Below are positions 1-7,545 of a stretch of DNA of 64,000 bases, piece after piece. Origin of the DNA: Bacillota bacterium (GTDB lineage: Bacteria; Bacillota; Clostridia; Christensenellales; Aristaeellaceae); NCBI GenBank assembly GCA_023436585.1, contig JAEZIN010000028.1:62001-126000 (forward strand). Reading direction: 5' to 3'. Under the pieces are notes generated by a model. It did not search any database. It was not told where the DNA came from and saw only the letters and a program-made list of their open reading frames with translations. Positions within the stretch are counted from its first letter, which is position 1; every line of letters begins with the position of its first letter. A program made the position numbers and the translations under genes.

Positions 1-303
1 GTTGGATAGCTTCTGCCGCCATATATGATATCCTTCAATCGGACAGCATCCTTTTTCATTCCCCGGCCTCGCTTTCATCCTTTTTACACCATGGGATATA
101 AACCAAAGACATTCCCCTGCAAGGCCTGGTATATCTCCTGTTTGGAACAGTTAACCATATTGTACCTTGCGATGACGTTTTGTACAACCGACAGAAGTAA
201 AAAAGAATCCTGTTTCATGAAAACAAACCGCCGCGGTGTCCGGTTTTTGGCCGGTAATCCGCGGCGGCTGTATACTATGCGCATGTGGTGATTGATAGTA
301 AGG
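1..303. other. Intergenic leader of the window, no gene recognised
   Basis: No convincing gene is visible here. The open frames in this stretch lack ribosome binding sites and family features. The only clear structure is the terminator-like hairpin at 228-267, which belongs to the minus-strand gene that stops at 304. Confidence 0.6.
228..267 (-). terminator. Rho-independent terminator of the ligase/TetR operon
   Basis: Arms CCGCCGCGG (228-236) and CCGCGGCGG (259-267) pair perfectly, with an inner CCGG/CCGG stem. Read on the minus strand the hairpin is followed by TTTGTTTT, and it lies about 40 bases after the stop of the ligase gene. Confidence 0.7.
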
Positions 304-1671
304 TTATTCTTTTGCCCTAAACACATGCTGGTACTTGCCGCTGCCGGGGTGGGGCTTTGGTTCTTCGGCGGAATGATATACCGTTACATCGGCGACGCCG
401 TTTCGCAGCAGATAGGCTGTAAGCTGCGCCTCGGCTTTTTCAAACGCGACATTTACATCCTGCCCCTCTTCGCAGTTCATTCTCAGTTCCAGGCGGTTGC
501 CGGTATGGCTTACAAGCTGGAAGCGGCGGATTTCATGGACTTCCTTCAAAAGGGCGTACAGCGCCAGCGGCGGGATACGCACATCCCCCTTTTCCCCCGC
601 GAAGGTGAGAATTTCATCTGTGCGGCCTTCGATTTCCAGCACGGGGAAGGGGCTGCCGCAGGCGCATTGCTCATGGTGCATTTTGATGCGGTCGGTGATC
701 TCGTAGCGGATAAAGGGCTGGGTAAAGTTGGACAGATTGGTCAGCAGTATCTTGTCGGACAGGATACCATCCGCCACGGGCTGATTGTTTTTGTCCACCG
801 GCTCCACCATCACCCAATCCTCGTTCACGTGGAAATGGCCCTCCCGGCATTCGCTGGCTACCGCGCCGCCTTCTGTGCAGGCGTAGGAGGTCTGCACGTG
901 GCAATGAAAGGTTTCTGCAAGCGCCTTGCGCAGGCTGTCGCTTAAGTATTCGCCCCCGGTCATGATAAGGGCGGGGGTTACGTGCAGCCGGCCGGCCTTC
1001 TGCTCCTCCATCAGAAGCTCCATGGCGGTGGGGTAGCCGCCTAGCATGGCAGGCTGAAAGCTGTTCAGCTCCTTCACGATTTCCGGCAGGGGATTCAAAA
1101 CGCTGGTCACCATCATTTGGCGCTTTTTCCAGGGCATTTGTAATAAGCGCGCCCGTACGGAGCTGTTGCCCAGGTAAAAACCGCCGGTGGCGAACACGCC
1201 GGCGCTCTTGCCGCCTTTTAGGATCATCTTCTTCATGATTTCCGGCTTGGAGATGCCGCGAAAACCGTTGACCGCCGTGATAACGCCGTTGGTCTGCTTG
1301 TCGTAGAGCACCACGGCGGGGTTGCCCGTGGAACCGGAGGTGGTGAAGACAAGATACTTGCGGAGGAGCTTTCGGCCGATGTTGTCCTTGTCCTGCATAA
1401 ACTCGTTGATATCGGCAAGGCGGACATTCGGGTCGGTGACCCAACTGTCAAAGTTCTGCATTAAAACCGTCTTGTTCACCGGGGGCAGGTCTTGCAAAGT
1501 AAAATTCTCCGGCAGGTTTTTGTACAGCTCTTTATAGTAGGGGCTGTTCAGCCTCGCGTGGTTCACTAGATTATGCAGCCTTTCGCTTTGAATCGCCTGC
1601 TGTTTGGAAGAAGGCAGCTTTTTGAATTTGCTTACAAGAGCCATGGCCCGGAACATGCCAAACTGTTTCAT
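304..1671 (-). CDS. PaaK-like (phenylacetate-CoA ligase family) adenylate-forming enzyme
   Basis: A 455-residue member of the ANL (adenylate-forming) superfamily, closest in appearance to phenylacetate-CoA ligase/coenzyme F390 synthetase-type proteins. These enzymes activate a carboxylate with ATP and usually pass it to CoA or another thiol. Visible support: the P-loop-like TTSGSTGNP near residue 113, a central TSYACTEGG segment resembling the family A5 region, and IRYEITDR resembling the A7 region. The start ATG overlaps the TGA of the upstream TetR gene by four bases (ATGA), so the two are translationally coupled and probably co-regulated. Its substrate cannot be read from sequence; no paa ring-cleavage genes are nearby, so a phenylacetate pathway is unlikely. 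Confidence 0.8.
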   Translation of the reverse strand: MKQFGMFRAMALVSKFKKLPSSKQQAIQSERLHNLVNHARLNSPYYKELYKNLPENFTLQDLPPVNKTVLMQNFDSWVTDPNVRLADINEFMQDKDNIGRKLLRKYLVFTTSGSTGNPAVVLYDKQTNGVITAVNGFRGISKPEIMKKMILKGGKSAGVFATGGFYLGNSSVRARLLQMPWKKRQMMVTSVLNPLPEIVKELNSFQPAMLGGYPTAMELLMEEQKAGRLHVTPALIMTGGEYLSDSLRKALAETFHCHVQTSYACTEGGAVASECREGHFHVNEDWVMVEPVDKNNQPVADGILSDKILLTNLSNFTQPFIRYEITDRIKMHHEQCACGSPFPVLEIEGRTDEILTFAGEKGDVRIPPLALYALLKEVHEIRRFQLVSHTGNRLELRMNCEEGQDVNVAFEKAEAQLTAYLLRNGVADVTVYHSAEEPKPHPGSGKYQHVFRAKE

Positions 1672-2315
1672 CTTGCTTCCTCCTTCAGGATGCCGTAGAG
1701 CATAAGGTCGAGCTTTTGCTTCATCTCTGCCTTCATTTGTTCTTCGTGCTCATGCAACGCTTCTGGAGCACCTTGATAGCCGCGGAGCATGTCTTCCCTG
1801 ATGGCGGTGGCGTACAGCACCAGCCCTTTGAATGCCAGGTCTGCATTGTCAAACGGTTTCAGGGGAAGGCGGAGAAACGCGTCCTTCATGGTCTTGCGGA
1901 ACTGGAGCTCATCCGCCTCCATGGCCTCCCGCACGAGCTTGTTTTTCTCCTGCGCCACTTCGCCGTTTCCCTCCCGGGCAGCCATGGCCAGGAAAGCTGT
2001 TTCCAGGCCATGCTCCTTTACAAAGCGCAGCTTTTGGGAAAGGGAAGAAAAGAGCAGGCTGTAGAAATCGTTCCCCTCCAAAGGGGCAGCGTTGGCCGTC
2101 TGGTAAATGGCCAGGCAGTGGCTGACAAGGTGCAGGTAGAACTGCTTCTTGCTGCCAAAGTAGTGGTACAGGCTGCCCTTGGAGATCAGGCAGGCCTTGG
2201 TGATTGCGTCGGTATTGGCTTCCTGATAGCTGTGGCTGGAGAATTCCTTCAGGCCCTCCGAAAGGATAAGGCTTCGTTTTTCCTCCGGCAGGCGGAGAAA
2301 TGTATCCATGGGCAT
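1668..2315 (-). CDS. TetR/AcrR-family transcriptional regulator
   Basis: A 215-residue one-component repressor-type regulator. The N-terminal helix-turn-helix is clear: ANTDAITKACLISKGSLYHYF at about residues 33-53, with the typical YHYFGSKKQF end, followed by a helical ligand domain. It is the first gene of an operon with the adenylate-forming enzyme (ATGA overlap). Two TTGAC-N6-GTCAA palindromes sit on its own promoter (2334-2377), so negative autoregulation is likely and the ligand may be a substrate or product of the ligase. An AAGAAGG ribosome binding site precedes the chosen ATG; a second in-frame ATG lies two codons later and cannot be excluded. Confidence 0.88.
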   Translation of the reverse strand: MPMDTFLRLPEEKRSLILSEGLKEFSSHSYQEANTDAITKACLISKGSLYHYFGSKKQFYLHLVSHCLAIYQTANAAPLEGNDFYSLLFSSLSQKLRFVKEHGLETAFLAMAAREGNGEVAQEKNKLVREAMEADELQFRKTMKDAFLRLPLKPFDNADLAFKGLVLYATAIREDMLRGYQGAPEALHEHEEQMKAEMKQKLDLMLYGILKEEAR

Positions 2316-2333
2316 GGGATGACCTTCTTTCTT

Positions 2334-2377
2334 TTGACTCGCGAGTCAAGAATAGCATATATTGACCAATGAGTCAA
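2334..2377 (-). promoter_or_regulatory. Promoter with two TetR-type operators for the TetR/ligase operon
   Basis: On the minus strand TTGACT (2372-2377), a 17-base spacer and TATTCT (2349-2354) form a good housekeeping promoter. A perfect 16-base palindrome, TTGACTCGCGAGTCAA (2334-2349), sits just downstream of the -10. A second imperfect copy, TTGACCAATGAGTCAA (2362-2377), covers the -35. The arrangement predicts strong repression by a dimeric regulator, most simply the TetR encoded immediately downstream. Confidence 0.75.
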
Positions 2378-2419
2378 GTATTCGATAAAAAAATATCAAG
2401 AAAATTTTTGAAAAAGAAT

Positions 2420-2442
2420 AGCCGCCTTATGAAAGAGCGGCT
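2420..2442 (-). terminator. Terminator of the diguanylate cyclase gene
   Basis: Stem AGCCGC/GCGGCT (2420-2425 and 2437-2442), followed on the minus strand by ATTCTTTTT. It lies about 50 bases past the stop of the GGDEF gene. Confidence 0.65.
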
Positions 2443-2493
2443 TGTATCATGCGATCATTTACTTTTCTGTGAATCAAAATGGATGGCGCTGTC

Positions 2494-3642
2494 TTACACC
2501 GTTTCCGCTCCCGCCTCCGCCTTTTTTAAGCGCTTGCTGCGGTACATCAGGTCATCGACGCGGCGAATGATGGCGTCCACATCGCAATCTGTATTTTCAA
2601 AAAACAGGTCGGCGCCAAAGCTCAGGGAAAGCGGATAGGCTTTGCCGGAATCATGGTTGTATTGCGCGATGGCGGCCTCGATCCTTAAAAGGACCGCTTG
2701 CAGTTCCTCCCTGGTGGATACGCTTACATGGATGGCGAACTCATCCCCACCCAGGCGCGCGATGGCATCGCCCTTGCGCAGGGCGCTTTTAATGGTTTTG
2801 ACAGCGCTTTGCAGCGCCGCGTCGCCTTCCGGATGACCGAATTGGTCGTTGATAGGCTTCAAATTATCCACATCGGCGTAGATGATGCCGAAGGGACGGC
2901 GGCTTCCGCTTTTCAAGTTCTGGGAGATGTAGTATTCAAAGGATAGCCTTGTCCACGCACCGGTAAGGCTGTCGGTTTGCATCAGGCGCTCCTGCAGGTA
3001 CAGGTACATAATCACCAGCGCCAGGGCGCTGCAAGACCACATGAGCAGCAGGCGGTAAATAAGCCCCTGGAGGATGCCGCCCACCACGGGCAAAAGGCAG
3101 AAAAGCGCAAGGAATAGAAATTCCTGCCTTAAAAGGTTTTTGCGCCTTTTGATCAAGAGGATGAAGCCCCAGATCATATAAACAAGCGCAATCAGGGACG
3201 TAAACCAGAAAAGCGGGCCGCGGTGGTACACACCGGCTTCGTCGATGTAAAAGGCCAGGCGGAAGGCGGACGAGAAAATTACCATGAGGACATTTGCCGC
3301 CACGGGAATCAGGTAATACACGTTTATCTTCATTTCGCGCACGCTGCCATGCGTGGTAAGCGTGCCGGACAAAAGGTACCAGTAATAAGCCATCAGCGGC
3401 GGGCACGCGAACAGGAAGACATGCATCAAAGTGGACAGGAAGCGCAGTATGGGATGGGGGTTGCCGTTGACGATGCAGGTGAAGGCCTCAAAGCCGGTCA
3501 GCAGCAGAATCAGCAGGCAGCCTTTGAAAAAGAGGCGGTTGAATGCATCCTCGCGGTCCAGGCGGATGTACGCCAGGTAGTACACCACACCCAGCAATAC
3601 CATGGCAATAAGGTTGATATCAATCCGCAAATAAGTGGACAT
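2494..3642 (-). CDS. Membrane-bound diguanylate cyclase (GGDEF)
   Basis: A 382-residue protein expected to make cyclic-di-GMP from two GTP at the inner face of the membrane. Residues 1-210 hold about seven hydrophobic segments, a probable sensory module. Residues 215-375 are a GGDEF domain with an intact catalytic signature RLGGDEF (GGDEF at 298-302), an upstream DVDNLKPIND metal/substrate motif, and a canonical product-inhibition I-site RKGD (289-292) five residues before GGDEF. The protein therefore looks active and feedback inhibited. It is a single gene with its own terminator; no EAL or PilZ partner is in the window. AAAGGGG precedes the start codon. Confidence 0.9.
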   Translation of the reverse strand: MSTYLRIDINLIAMVLLGVVYYLAYIRLDREDAFNRLFFKGCLLILLLTGFEAFTCIVNGNPHPILRFLSTLMHVFLFACPPLMAYYWYLLSGTLTTHGSVREMKINVYYLIPVAANVLMVIFSSAFRLAFYIDEAGVYHRGPLFWFTSLIALVYMIWGFILLIKRRKNLLRQEFLFLALFCLLPVVGGILQGLIYRLLLMWSCSALALVIMYLYLQERLMQTDSLTGAWTRLSFEYYISQNLKSGSRRPFGIIYADVDNLKPINDQFGHPEGDAALQSAVKTIKSALRKGDAIARLGGDEFAIHVSVSTREELQAVLLRIEAAIAQYNHDSGKAYPLSLSFGADLFFENTDCDVDAIIRRVDDLMYRSKRLKKAEAGAETV

Positions 3643-3752
3643 CTATGCGCCCCTTTCAATGGCCATTGCTTCTGCTTGCCTGACTTATATATCGTTGATT
3701 TTTTCGATTTCTATCTGCCTTCGCGATACTCTTATGAAAAAATACAGAAAAG

Positions 3753-3785
3753 GCCTGTCACAAGAAAAACGTTTCAGGGACAGGC
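3753..3785 (-). terminator. Terminator of the hydrogenase-like gene
   Basis: Arms GCCTGTC (3753-3759) and GACAGGC (3779-3785) pair, and the minus strand continues with CTTTTCTG. It lies about 30 bases after the stop of the hydrogenase-like gene. Confidence 0.65.
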
Positions 3786-3813
3786 TTTCCTGCTTTACGG
3801 GCTACGCGGGGCG

Positions 3814-5055
3814 CTAAAAATGGCGGGTGAAGATCTCGTCTTTTGTCAAGAGGTCTTCGATGGTGTCAAAGCCCAGGCGGTGCAAAAGCTCCATGACGTA
3901 CGGGTTTTCGGCGGGGGTTTGGTAGCGGGAGGCGTCACCATAGGCATTGACCGCGTCGCGGCCCTCCTCCGCCGGGGTAACGGCCCTGGGGCCGCCCACG
4001 CAGCCGCCGCGGCAGCCCATGCCCTCGTAGAAATTCCCTTCGCCGCGGTCCGCGAGTATGTCTGCAAGCATTTGCTTGCAGGCAGGGACGCCGTCGGCCT
4101 GCCTGGTGCGCACGGTAATGGGGCGGTGGGGATTCAGGCGAGCCACCGTTTCCCGGACGGCTTCGCTGACGCCGCCGGTACGGGCGTAAATGCGCCCCGC
4201 GCGGGAGGAATGGTCCTTGTCGCTTTCCTCCATGTCCGAAGGGCGTATGCCCAGCAGGTCAAATATATCCTGCACCTCTTTAAAGGTAAGCACGTAATCC
4301 ACAGCGCCCGTAAGGTCCTTTTCCCTGGCCTCCGCCTTTTTGGCCAGGCACGGGCCGATGAACACGGTCACCGCGTCGGGGTGCAGGATCTTCACCGCCC
4401 TGGCGCAGGCCACCATGGGGGAGACGGAGCCGGGCACATGGGGCATCAGGTCATGGTAAACCTTGCGGATCATGCCGATCCACATGGGGCAGCAGCAGCT
4501 TGTAAGCTGGTAATCGGCTTCGGTTTGAATGTTCTTGTCAAACTCCAGTGCCTCCTTCAAAGTGAGGATATCGGCGAACAGCGCCACTTCCAGCATGCCG
4601 TCAAAGCCCACGGCCTTTAAAGCCGTGCGCAGCTTGCCGGGTGTTACATCCTTGCTGAATTGCCCCAGAAAGGCTGGGGCGATCAATGCGTAGGCAAGGG
4701 TTTTGGAGGAACGCACCGCCTGCAGCGCCGGCAGGATATCGGTGCTGGCCTTGAGCTTTTCCTCTGCGCAGCCGTCGATGCATGCCTCGCAGCCCAAACA
4801 AAGGTCCGGGTCGATGGCGATGCCGCCGTCGGCGGATGGCTTGATGGCGTTAAACGGGCAGCGCTTTACGCATTCCTGCTGCCTGCCCCCTGAACAGTCG
4901 CAGTTTCCCGTACGGATGACCAGGGGATGCTTTTGGGGGTTCAAAAGGCAGTCCAGATGCTTGGGATCAAAGTCGCCGTTTTGGGGCAGTTGGTCGATAT
5001 CGCTGTCCAGCGCAAGCTTTACCGCCTGGCGGTACAGTTCCGTAAATGTCTTCAT
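3814..5055 (-). CDS. [FeFe]-hydrogenase-like iron-sulfur protein (divergent H-cluster domain)
   Basis: 413 residues. The N-terminal third carries two ferredoxin-type clusters: C52, C54, C62, C66 and the C86-C89-C92-C96 set (CLGCEACIDGC). The rest is an iron-hydrogenase large-subunit domain with the three H-cluster motifs: TSCCCPMW (185-192), GPCLAKKAE (235-243) and GMGCRGGCVGGP (345-356). Four cysteines equivalent to the H-cluster ligands (C189, C236, C348, C352) are present. The motifs differ from classical enzymes: an extra Cys in motif 1, Gly for Met in motif 2, and no GGGQP in motif 3. No hydrogenase partner or maturase (HydEFG) is nearby. Such divergent stand-alone forms are suspected sensory or redox proteins rather than bulk H2 producers. 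AAGGAG precedes the ATG. Confidence 0.78.
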   Translation of the reverse strand: MKTFTELYRQAVKLALDSDIDQLPQNGDFDPKHLDCLLNPQKHPLVIRTGNCDCSGGRQQECVKRCPFNAIKPSADGGIAIDPDLCLGCEACIDGCAEEKLKASTDILPALQAVRSSKTLAYALIAPAFLGQFSKDVTPGKLRTALKAVGFDGMLEVALFADILTLKEALEFDKNIQTEADYQLTSCCCPMWIGMIRKVYHDLMPHVPGSVSPMVACARAVKILHPDAVTVFIGPCLAKKAEAREKDLTGAVDYVLTFKEVQDIFDLLGIRPSDMEESDKDHSSRAGRIYARTGGVSEAVRETVARLNPHRPITVRTRQADGVPACKQMLADILADRGEGNFYEGMGCRGGCVGGPRAVTPAEEGRDAVNAYGDASRYQTPAENPYVMELLHRLGFDTIEDLLTKDEIFTRHF

Positions 5056-5200
5056 CGGGCTTAGCTCCTTGAAGCGTGGTGGGCATGTCGTACCTGCTGA
5101 TTATTGTATCATGAAAAGTATCGCCATGGGTAAGGAATTCCATAAGGCGGAACGCAAAAAGCCGGACCGCTTACGCGATACGGCGGATTGGTATACCTTT

Positions 5201-5791
5201 TTACCGTGCCCTCAGGATATCCACGATCCAGCCGGGTTCCGGCATGGGCATGAAGCTGTAGATGGCGGAAAATTCCGCAATGCCCTGCACGGCACCCCAG
5301 TAGGCCAGAATCAGCGCCTTGGGGTCGCCAGGTCTGATTTGACCCTTTGTCTGGCCCTCACGCACCTTTTCCACCAGCGGAGTAATGAAGTCAAAGCCCG
5401 CAAGCAGCTTTTTTACGCCTTCCGGCGCCGCCTCGTTGTGCATGGCGTGGGTCATGAGCAGAAACATTTTGCCGTTGAAGGGGTCGGATTTCAAAGCGTA
5501 AAAAATGGCGGACGTCATCCCCTCAAACAGCGCAAGCGGCTCAATGCCGCCTGTGTTCATTTTCAACACGCTGGCAGGGCCGGAGAGGCCGATTTTCACA
5601 AGTTCCTCGTAAACTTGCTCCTTCGATTCGAAGTAATTGAAAAACAGCCCCGTGCTGATTTGAAGCCGGTCGGCGATGTCGCGTATCTTCATGGCATCAA
5701 AGCCACGGCTGATGATCATATCCAGGCTGCAATCCAGAATCTGCAGCCTGCGCTCGTGCCGCTGCTTTTCCCGCTTGGTGAAATTCTCCAT
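5201..5791 (-). CDS. TetR/AcrR-family regulator of the amine-oxidase-type operon
   Basis: A 196-residue regulator. The chosen start (ATG at 5791) is preceded by AAAGGAAAG inside the end of the upstream gene; the longer open frame upstream is only read-through of that gene in another frame. The helix-turn-helix is clear (MKIRDIADRLQISTGLFFNYF, about residues 34-54). It starts two bases after the stop of the FAD-dependent oxidoreductase, so the two form one transcript. That transcript begins at a perfect TTGACA-17-TATAAT promoter followed by three tandem inverted repeats (7276-7319), the probable binding sites of this protein. Confidence 0.88.
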   Translation of the reverse strand: MENFTKREKQRHERRLQILDCSLDMIISRGFDAMKIRDIADRLQISTGLFFNYFESKEQVYEELVKIGLSGPASVLKMNTGGIEPLALFEGMTSAIFYALKSDPFNGKMFLLMTHAMHNEAAPEGVKKLLAGFDFITPLVEKVREGQTKGQIRPGDPKALILAYWGAVQGIAEFSAIYSFMPMPEPGWIVDILRAR

Positions 5792-5793
5792 GC

Positions 5794-7248
5794 TTACTTG
5801 CTTTCCTTTGCGATTTTGCGGGCGATGACCTTGCCATCGTTGACGGCGGTGCAGATGCCGCCGCCGGCGGTGGTCCACTGGCCGCACAGATAGAGGCCTT
5901 TTACACCGGGAACTGTCTTTTGGATGTTCTTTTTCATGGCTGCGGGGATGGGGGTGAAGCCTTCGTAGGAGCCCTTGTACACGTTGGTCAGCCGTGTGTA
6001 CGTGGCCGGGGTGGACACATCCGTCACGCAAATGGCATCTTTCAGGCCGGGAATCCGCTTGTCAAGGAAGGCGGCCACGTCATCGGCCAAGCGCTGCTTT
6101 TGCCTTTTGTATTCGACCGGATCAGTATAGCGCAGGTTCTGCCAGTATTCAAGCGGCGCGCCAAACATGGCCATGATGCTGCTGCCGCCCTCAGGCGCGG
6201 CGGAAGGGTCAAAATCGAAGGAGCGCAGGGCCAGGGAATGGATCATGTGCCCCGGCGCCGCCTCGATTCCCTCGGGACATTCATAGGTGACCGCGAAGGG
6301 AATGTCAAAGCGTTTGTTCAGGCCGAAGGATACAAGGGCCAGGGGGTCGAACACCTGCGCATCCTTCAGCATGGAATCCAGCTGCGGGTGTGCATACTTG
6401 CCGCCCAGCATGTTTTTCAAGGTATCATAGGCGTCGCAGGCAGCCACCACAAAATCGGAGGGGTAGAGCTTGCCGCCAGTGCAGATGCCCCTGGCCGCGC
6501 CGTTTTCCACGACAATCTGATCTACCTTGGTGTTGAGATGAATCTTTCCGCCCAGAGTCTTGTACTTTTCCACCATGCGGTCCATGACCTCCGCTGCCCC
6601 GCCCAAGGGGTAGCCGGCGTTGCCGCTCATGCGTGTGCCCAGCATCATGATCAGCGCCACCGCGCAAAAGGAGGGAGGCATGAGGCTGAACAGAATGTTC
6701 CTCACTGTAGCGCTGCGGATGCCCTTCAGGTAATCCTCAACCGTCATGTCAGCGTATTTCCTGGCCATCGACAGAAACCCGCGGCCGTGCAGCACAAGGT
6801 CTATAGCCTCCTTGATGGAGCCGGGCATGCCAAGGGGCATCTCGGTATGCATCATGGTATCCACATCCTTCAAAAAGGCGCCTATTTCCTTCTCATCGCC
6901 GTCGGCGTACTTTAAAAGCAGTGCCTTGAACTTTTCAAACTCCATGGGGATTTCGTACTGGATGCCGCCGATTTCGGTTTTAATTACCGGGGCGTTGTGA
7001 ATAGTTGTGTTCTCTTCAAGCGCGCCGACCTCCTGGTACAGTTTGCGGATGGGGTCACCCGGCCTGGTGCCCACCATCCAGTGGATGCAGCCGTCGAACC
7101 TGTAGCCGCCCCTTTTCCAAGCCGTGCACATGCCGCCGGCCCAGGGCGCCAGCTCGAAGATTTCCGTATCAAAACCCTGCTGCGCAAGATAGATGCCCGT
7201 GCTCATGCCGGCCAGACCGGCGCCTATGATGTTTACCTTTTTGGACAT
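5794..7248 (-). CDS. FAD-dependent oxidoreductase, phytoene-desaturase/carotenoid-isomerase type
   Basis: A 484-residue flavoprotein of the amine oxidase/CrtI superfamily. The N-terminus has the Rossmann fingerprint NIIGAGLAGMSTGIYLAQQG with an acidic residue ending beta-2 (EIFELA). The C-terminus has the matching FAD-contact GLYLCGQWTTAGGGI. Family members desaturate, isomerise or oxidise hydrophobic polyenes or amines; the substrate here is unknown and no carotenoid synthesis genes are adjacent. The ATG at 7248 is preferred because GGGAGTG lies just upstream and the Rossmann strand begins at residue 4; a longer open frame to 7437 runs through the operators and is not coding. It is the first gene of an operon with a TetR gene. 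Confidence 0.85.
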   Translation of the reverse strand: MSKKVNIIGAGLAGMSTGIYLAQQGFDTEIFELAPWAGGMCTAWKRGGYRFDGCIHWMVGTRPGDPIRKLYQEVGALEENTTIHNAPVIKTEIGGIQYEIPMEFEKFKALLLKYADGDEKEIGAFLKDVDTMMHTEMPLGMPGSIKEAIDLVLHGRGFLSMARKYADMTVEDYLKGIRSATVRNILFSLMPPSFCAVALIMMLGTRMSGNAGYPLGGAAEVMDRMVEKYKTLGGKIHLNTKVDQIVVENGAARGICTGGKLYPSDFVVAACDAYDTLKNMLGGKYAHPQLDSMLKDAQVFDPLALVSFGLNKRFDIPFAVTYECPEGIEAAPGHMIHSLALRSFDFDPSAAPEGGSSIMAMFGAPLEYWQNLRYTDPVEYKRQKQRLADDVAAFLDKRIPGLKDAICVTDVSTPATYTRLTNVYKGSYEGFTPIPAAMKKNIQKTVPGVKGLYLCGQWTTAGGGICTAVNDGKVIARKIAKESK

Positions 7249-7275
7249 GAATGCCACTCCCGATCCTATAAATGT

Positions 7276-7319
7276 TGAACCTGAGTTCATAGAACAATTG
7301 TTCATTGAACCTATGTTCA
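7276..7319. promoter_or_regulatory. Three tandem 14-base inverted repeats on an exact 15-base period (operator array)
   Basis: TGAACCTGAGTTCA (7276-7289), AGAACAATTGTTCA (7291-7304) and TGAACCTATGTTCA (7306-7319) all fit TGAAC-N4-GTTCA. They are spaced exactly 15 bases apart and lie across the predicted start of the flavoprotein/TetR transcript. The obvious ligand is the TetR of that operon. Read with shifted boundaries, the same bases contain two GTTCA-N2-GAAC boxes, so the exact dimer footprint is ambiguous. Confidence 0.78.
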
Positions 7320-7324
7320 TTGAC

Positions 7325-7353
7325 ATTATAAGAGCGGGCGCCCTGCCTGTCAA
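7325..7353 (-). promoter_or_regulatory. Consensus promoter of the flavoprotein/TetR operon
   Basis: On the minus strand there is a perfect TTGACA (7348-7353), a 17-base spacer and a perfect TATAAT (7325-7330). Transcription should begin near 7318, inside the operator array, giving a 5' leader of about 70 bases. A full-consensus promoter normally implies tight repression. Confidence 0.82.
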
Positions 7354-7474
7354 TCCCTTTTTGGAAAAAATATTCATGATACTGAAGCTGCATGAACCGG
7401 CGCGGTAAGCGTTGCGCGCGGGCAAAAAATGCATCATGCCGCAGGGAAAACATCATTTTCACCAAGGTTCTCCC

Positions 7475-7516
7475 TTGCGGGCTTTTCATACATCTGGTAT
7501 GATGTTCAGCATGAAC
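7475..7516 (+). promoter_or_regulatory. EamA gene promoter with TGAAC-type half-sites
   Basis: TTGCGG (7475-7480), a 17-base spacer and TATGAT (7498-7503) preceded by TGG (extended -10). GTTCA-GCA-TGAAC (7504-7516) follows directly, at the expected transcription start. Its half-sites match those of the operator array about 190 bases away, so the exporter may be controlled by the same TetR. Confidence 0.55.
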
Positions 7517-7545
7517 CGGGACTTGTAAGAATTGGGGATACATGC

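Larger units (their letters stand above)
7249..7545. other. Divergent regulatory region between the flavoprotein operon and the EamA exporter
   Basis: About 300 bases without a gene. The left part holds the minus-strand promoter and three tandem operators, and the right part the plus-strand exporter promoter with a related half-site pair. These are listed separately. Confidence 0.7.

Noticed and set aside
292..945. Long plus-strand open frame opposite the PaaK-like gene
   Set aside because: It has no family features or ribosome site and lies fully antisense to a well-supported gene; high-G+C codon bias opens such shadows.
3223..4620. 465-codon plus-strand frame across the cyclase and hydrogenase-like genes
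   Set aside because: It spans the ends of two real minus-strand genes and their terminator; the translation is low-complexity and rich in His/Ala/Gly.
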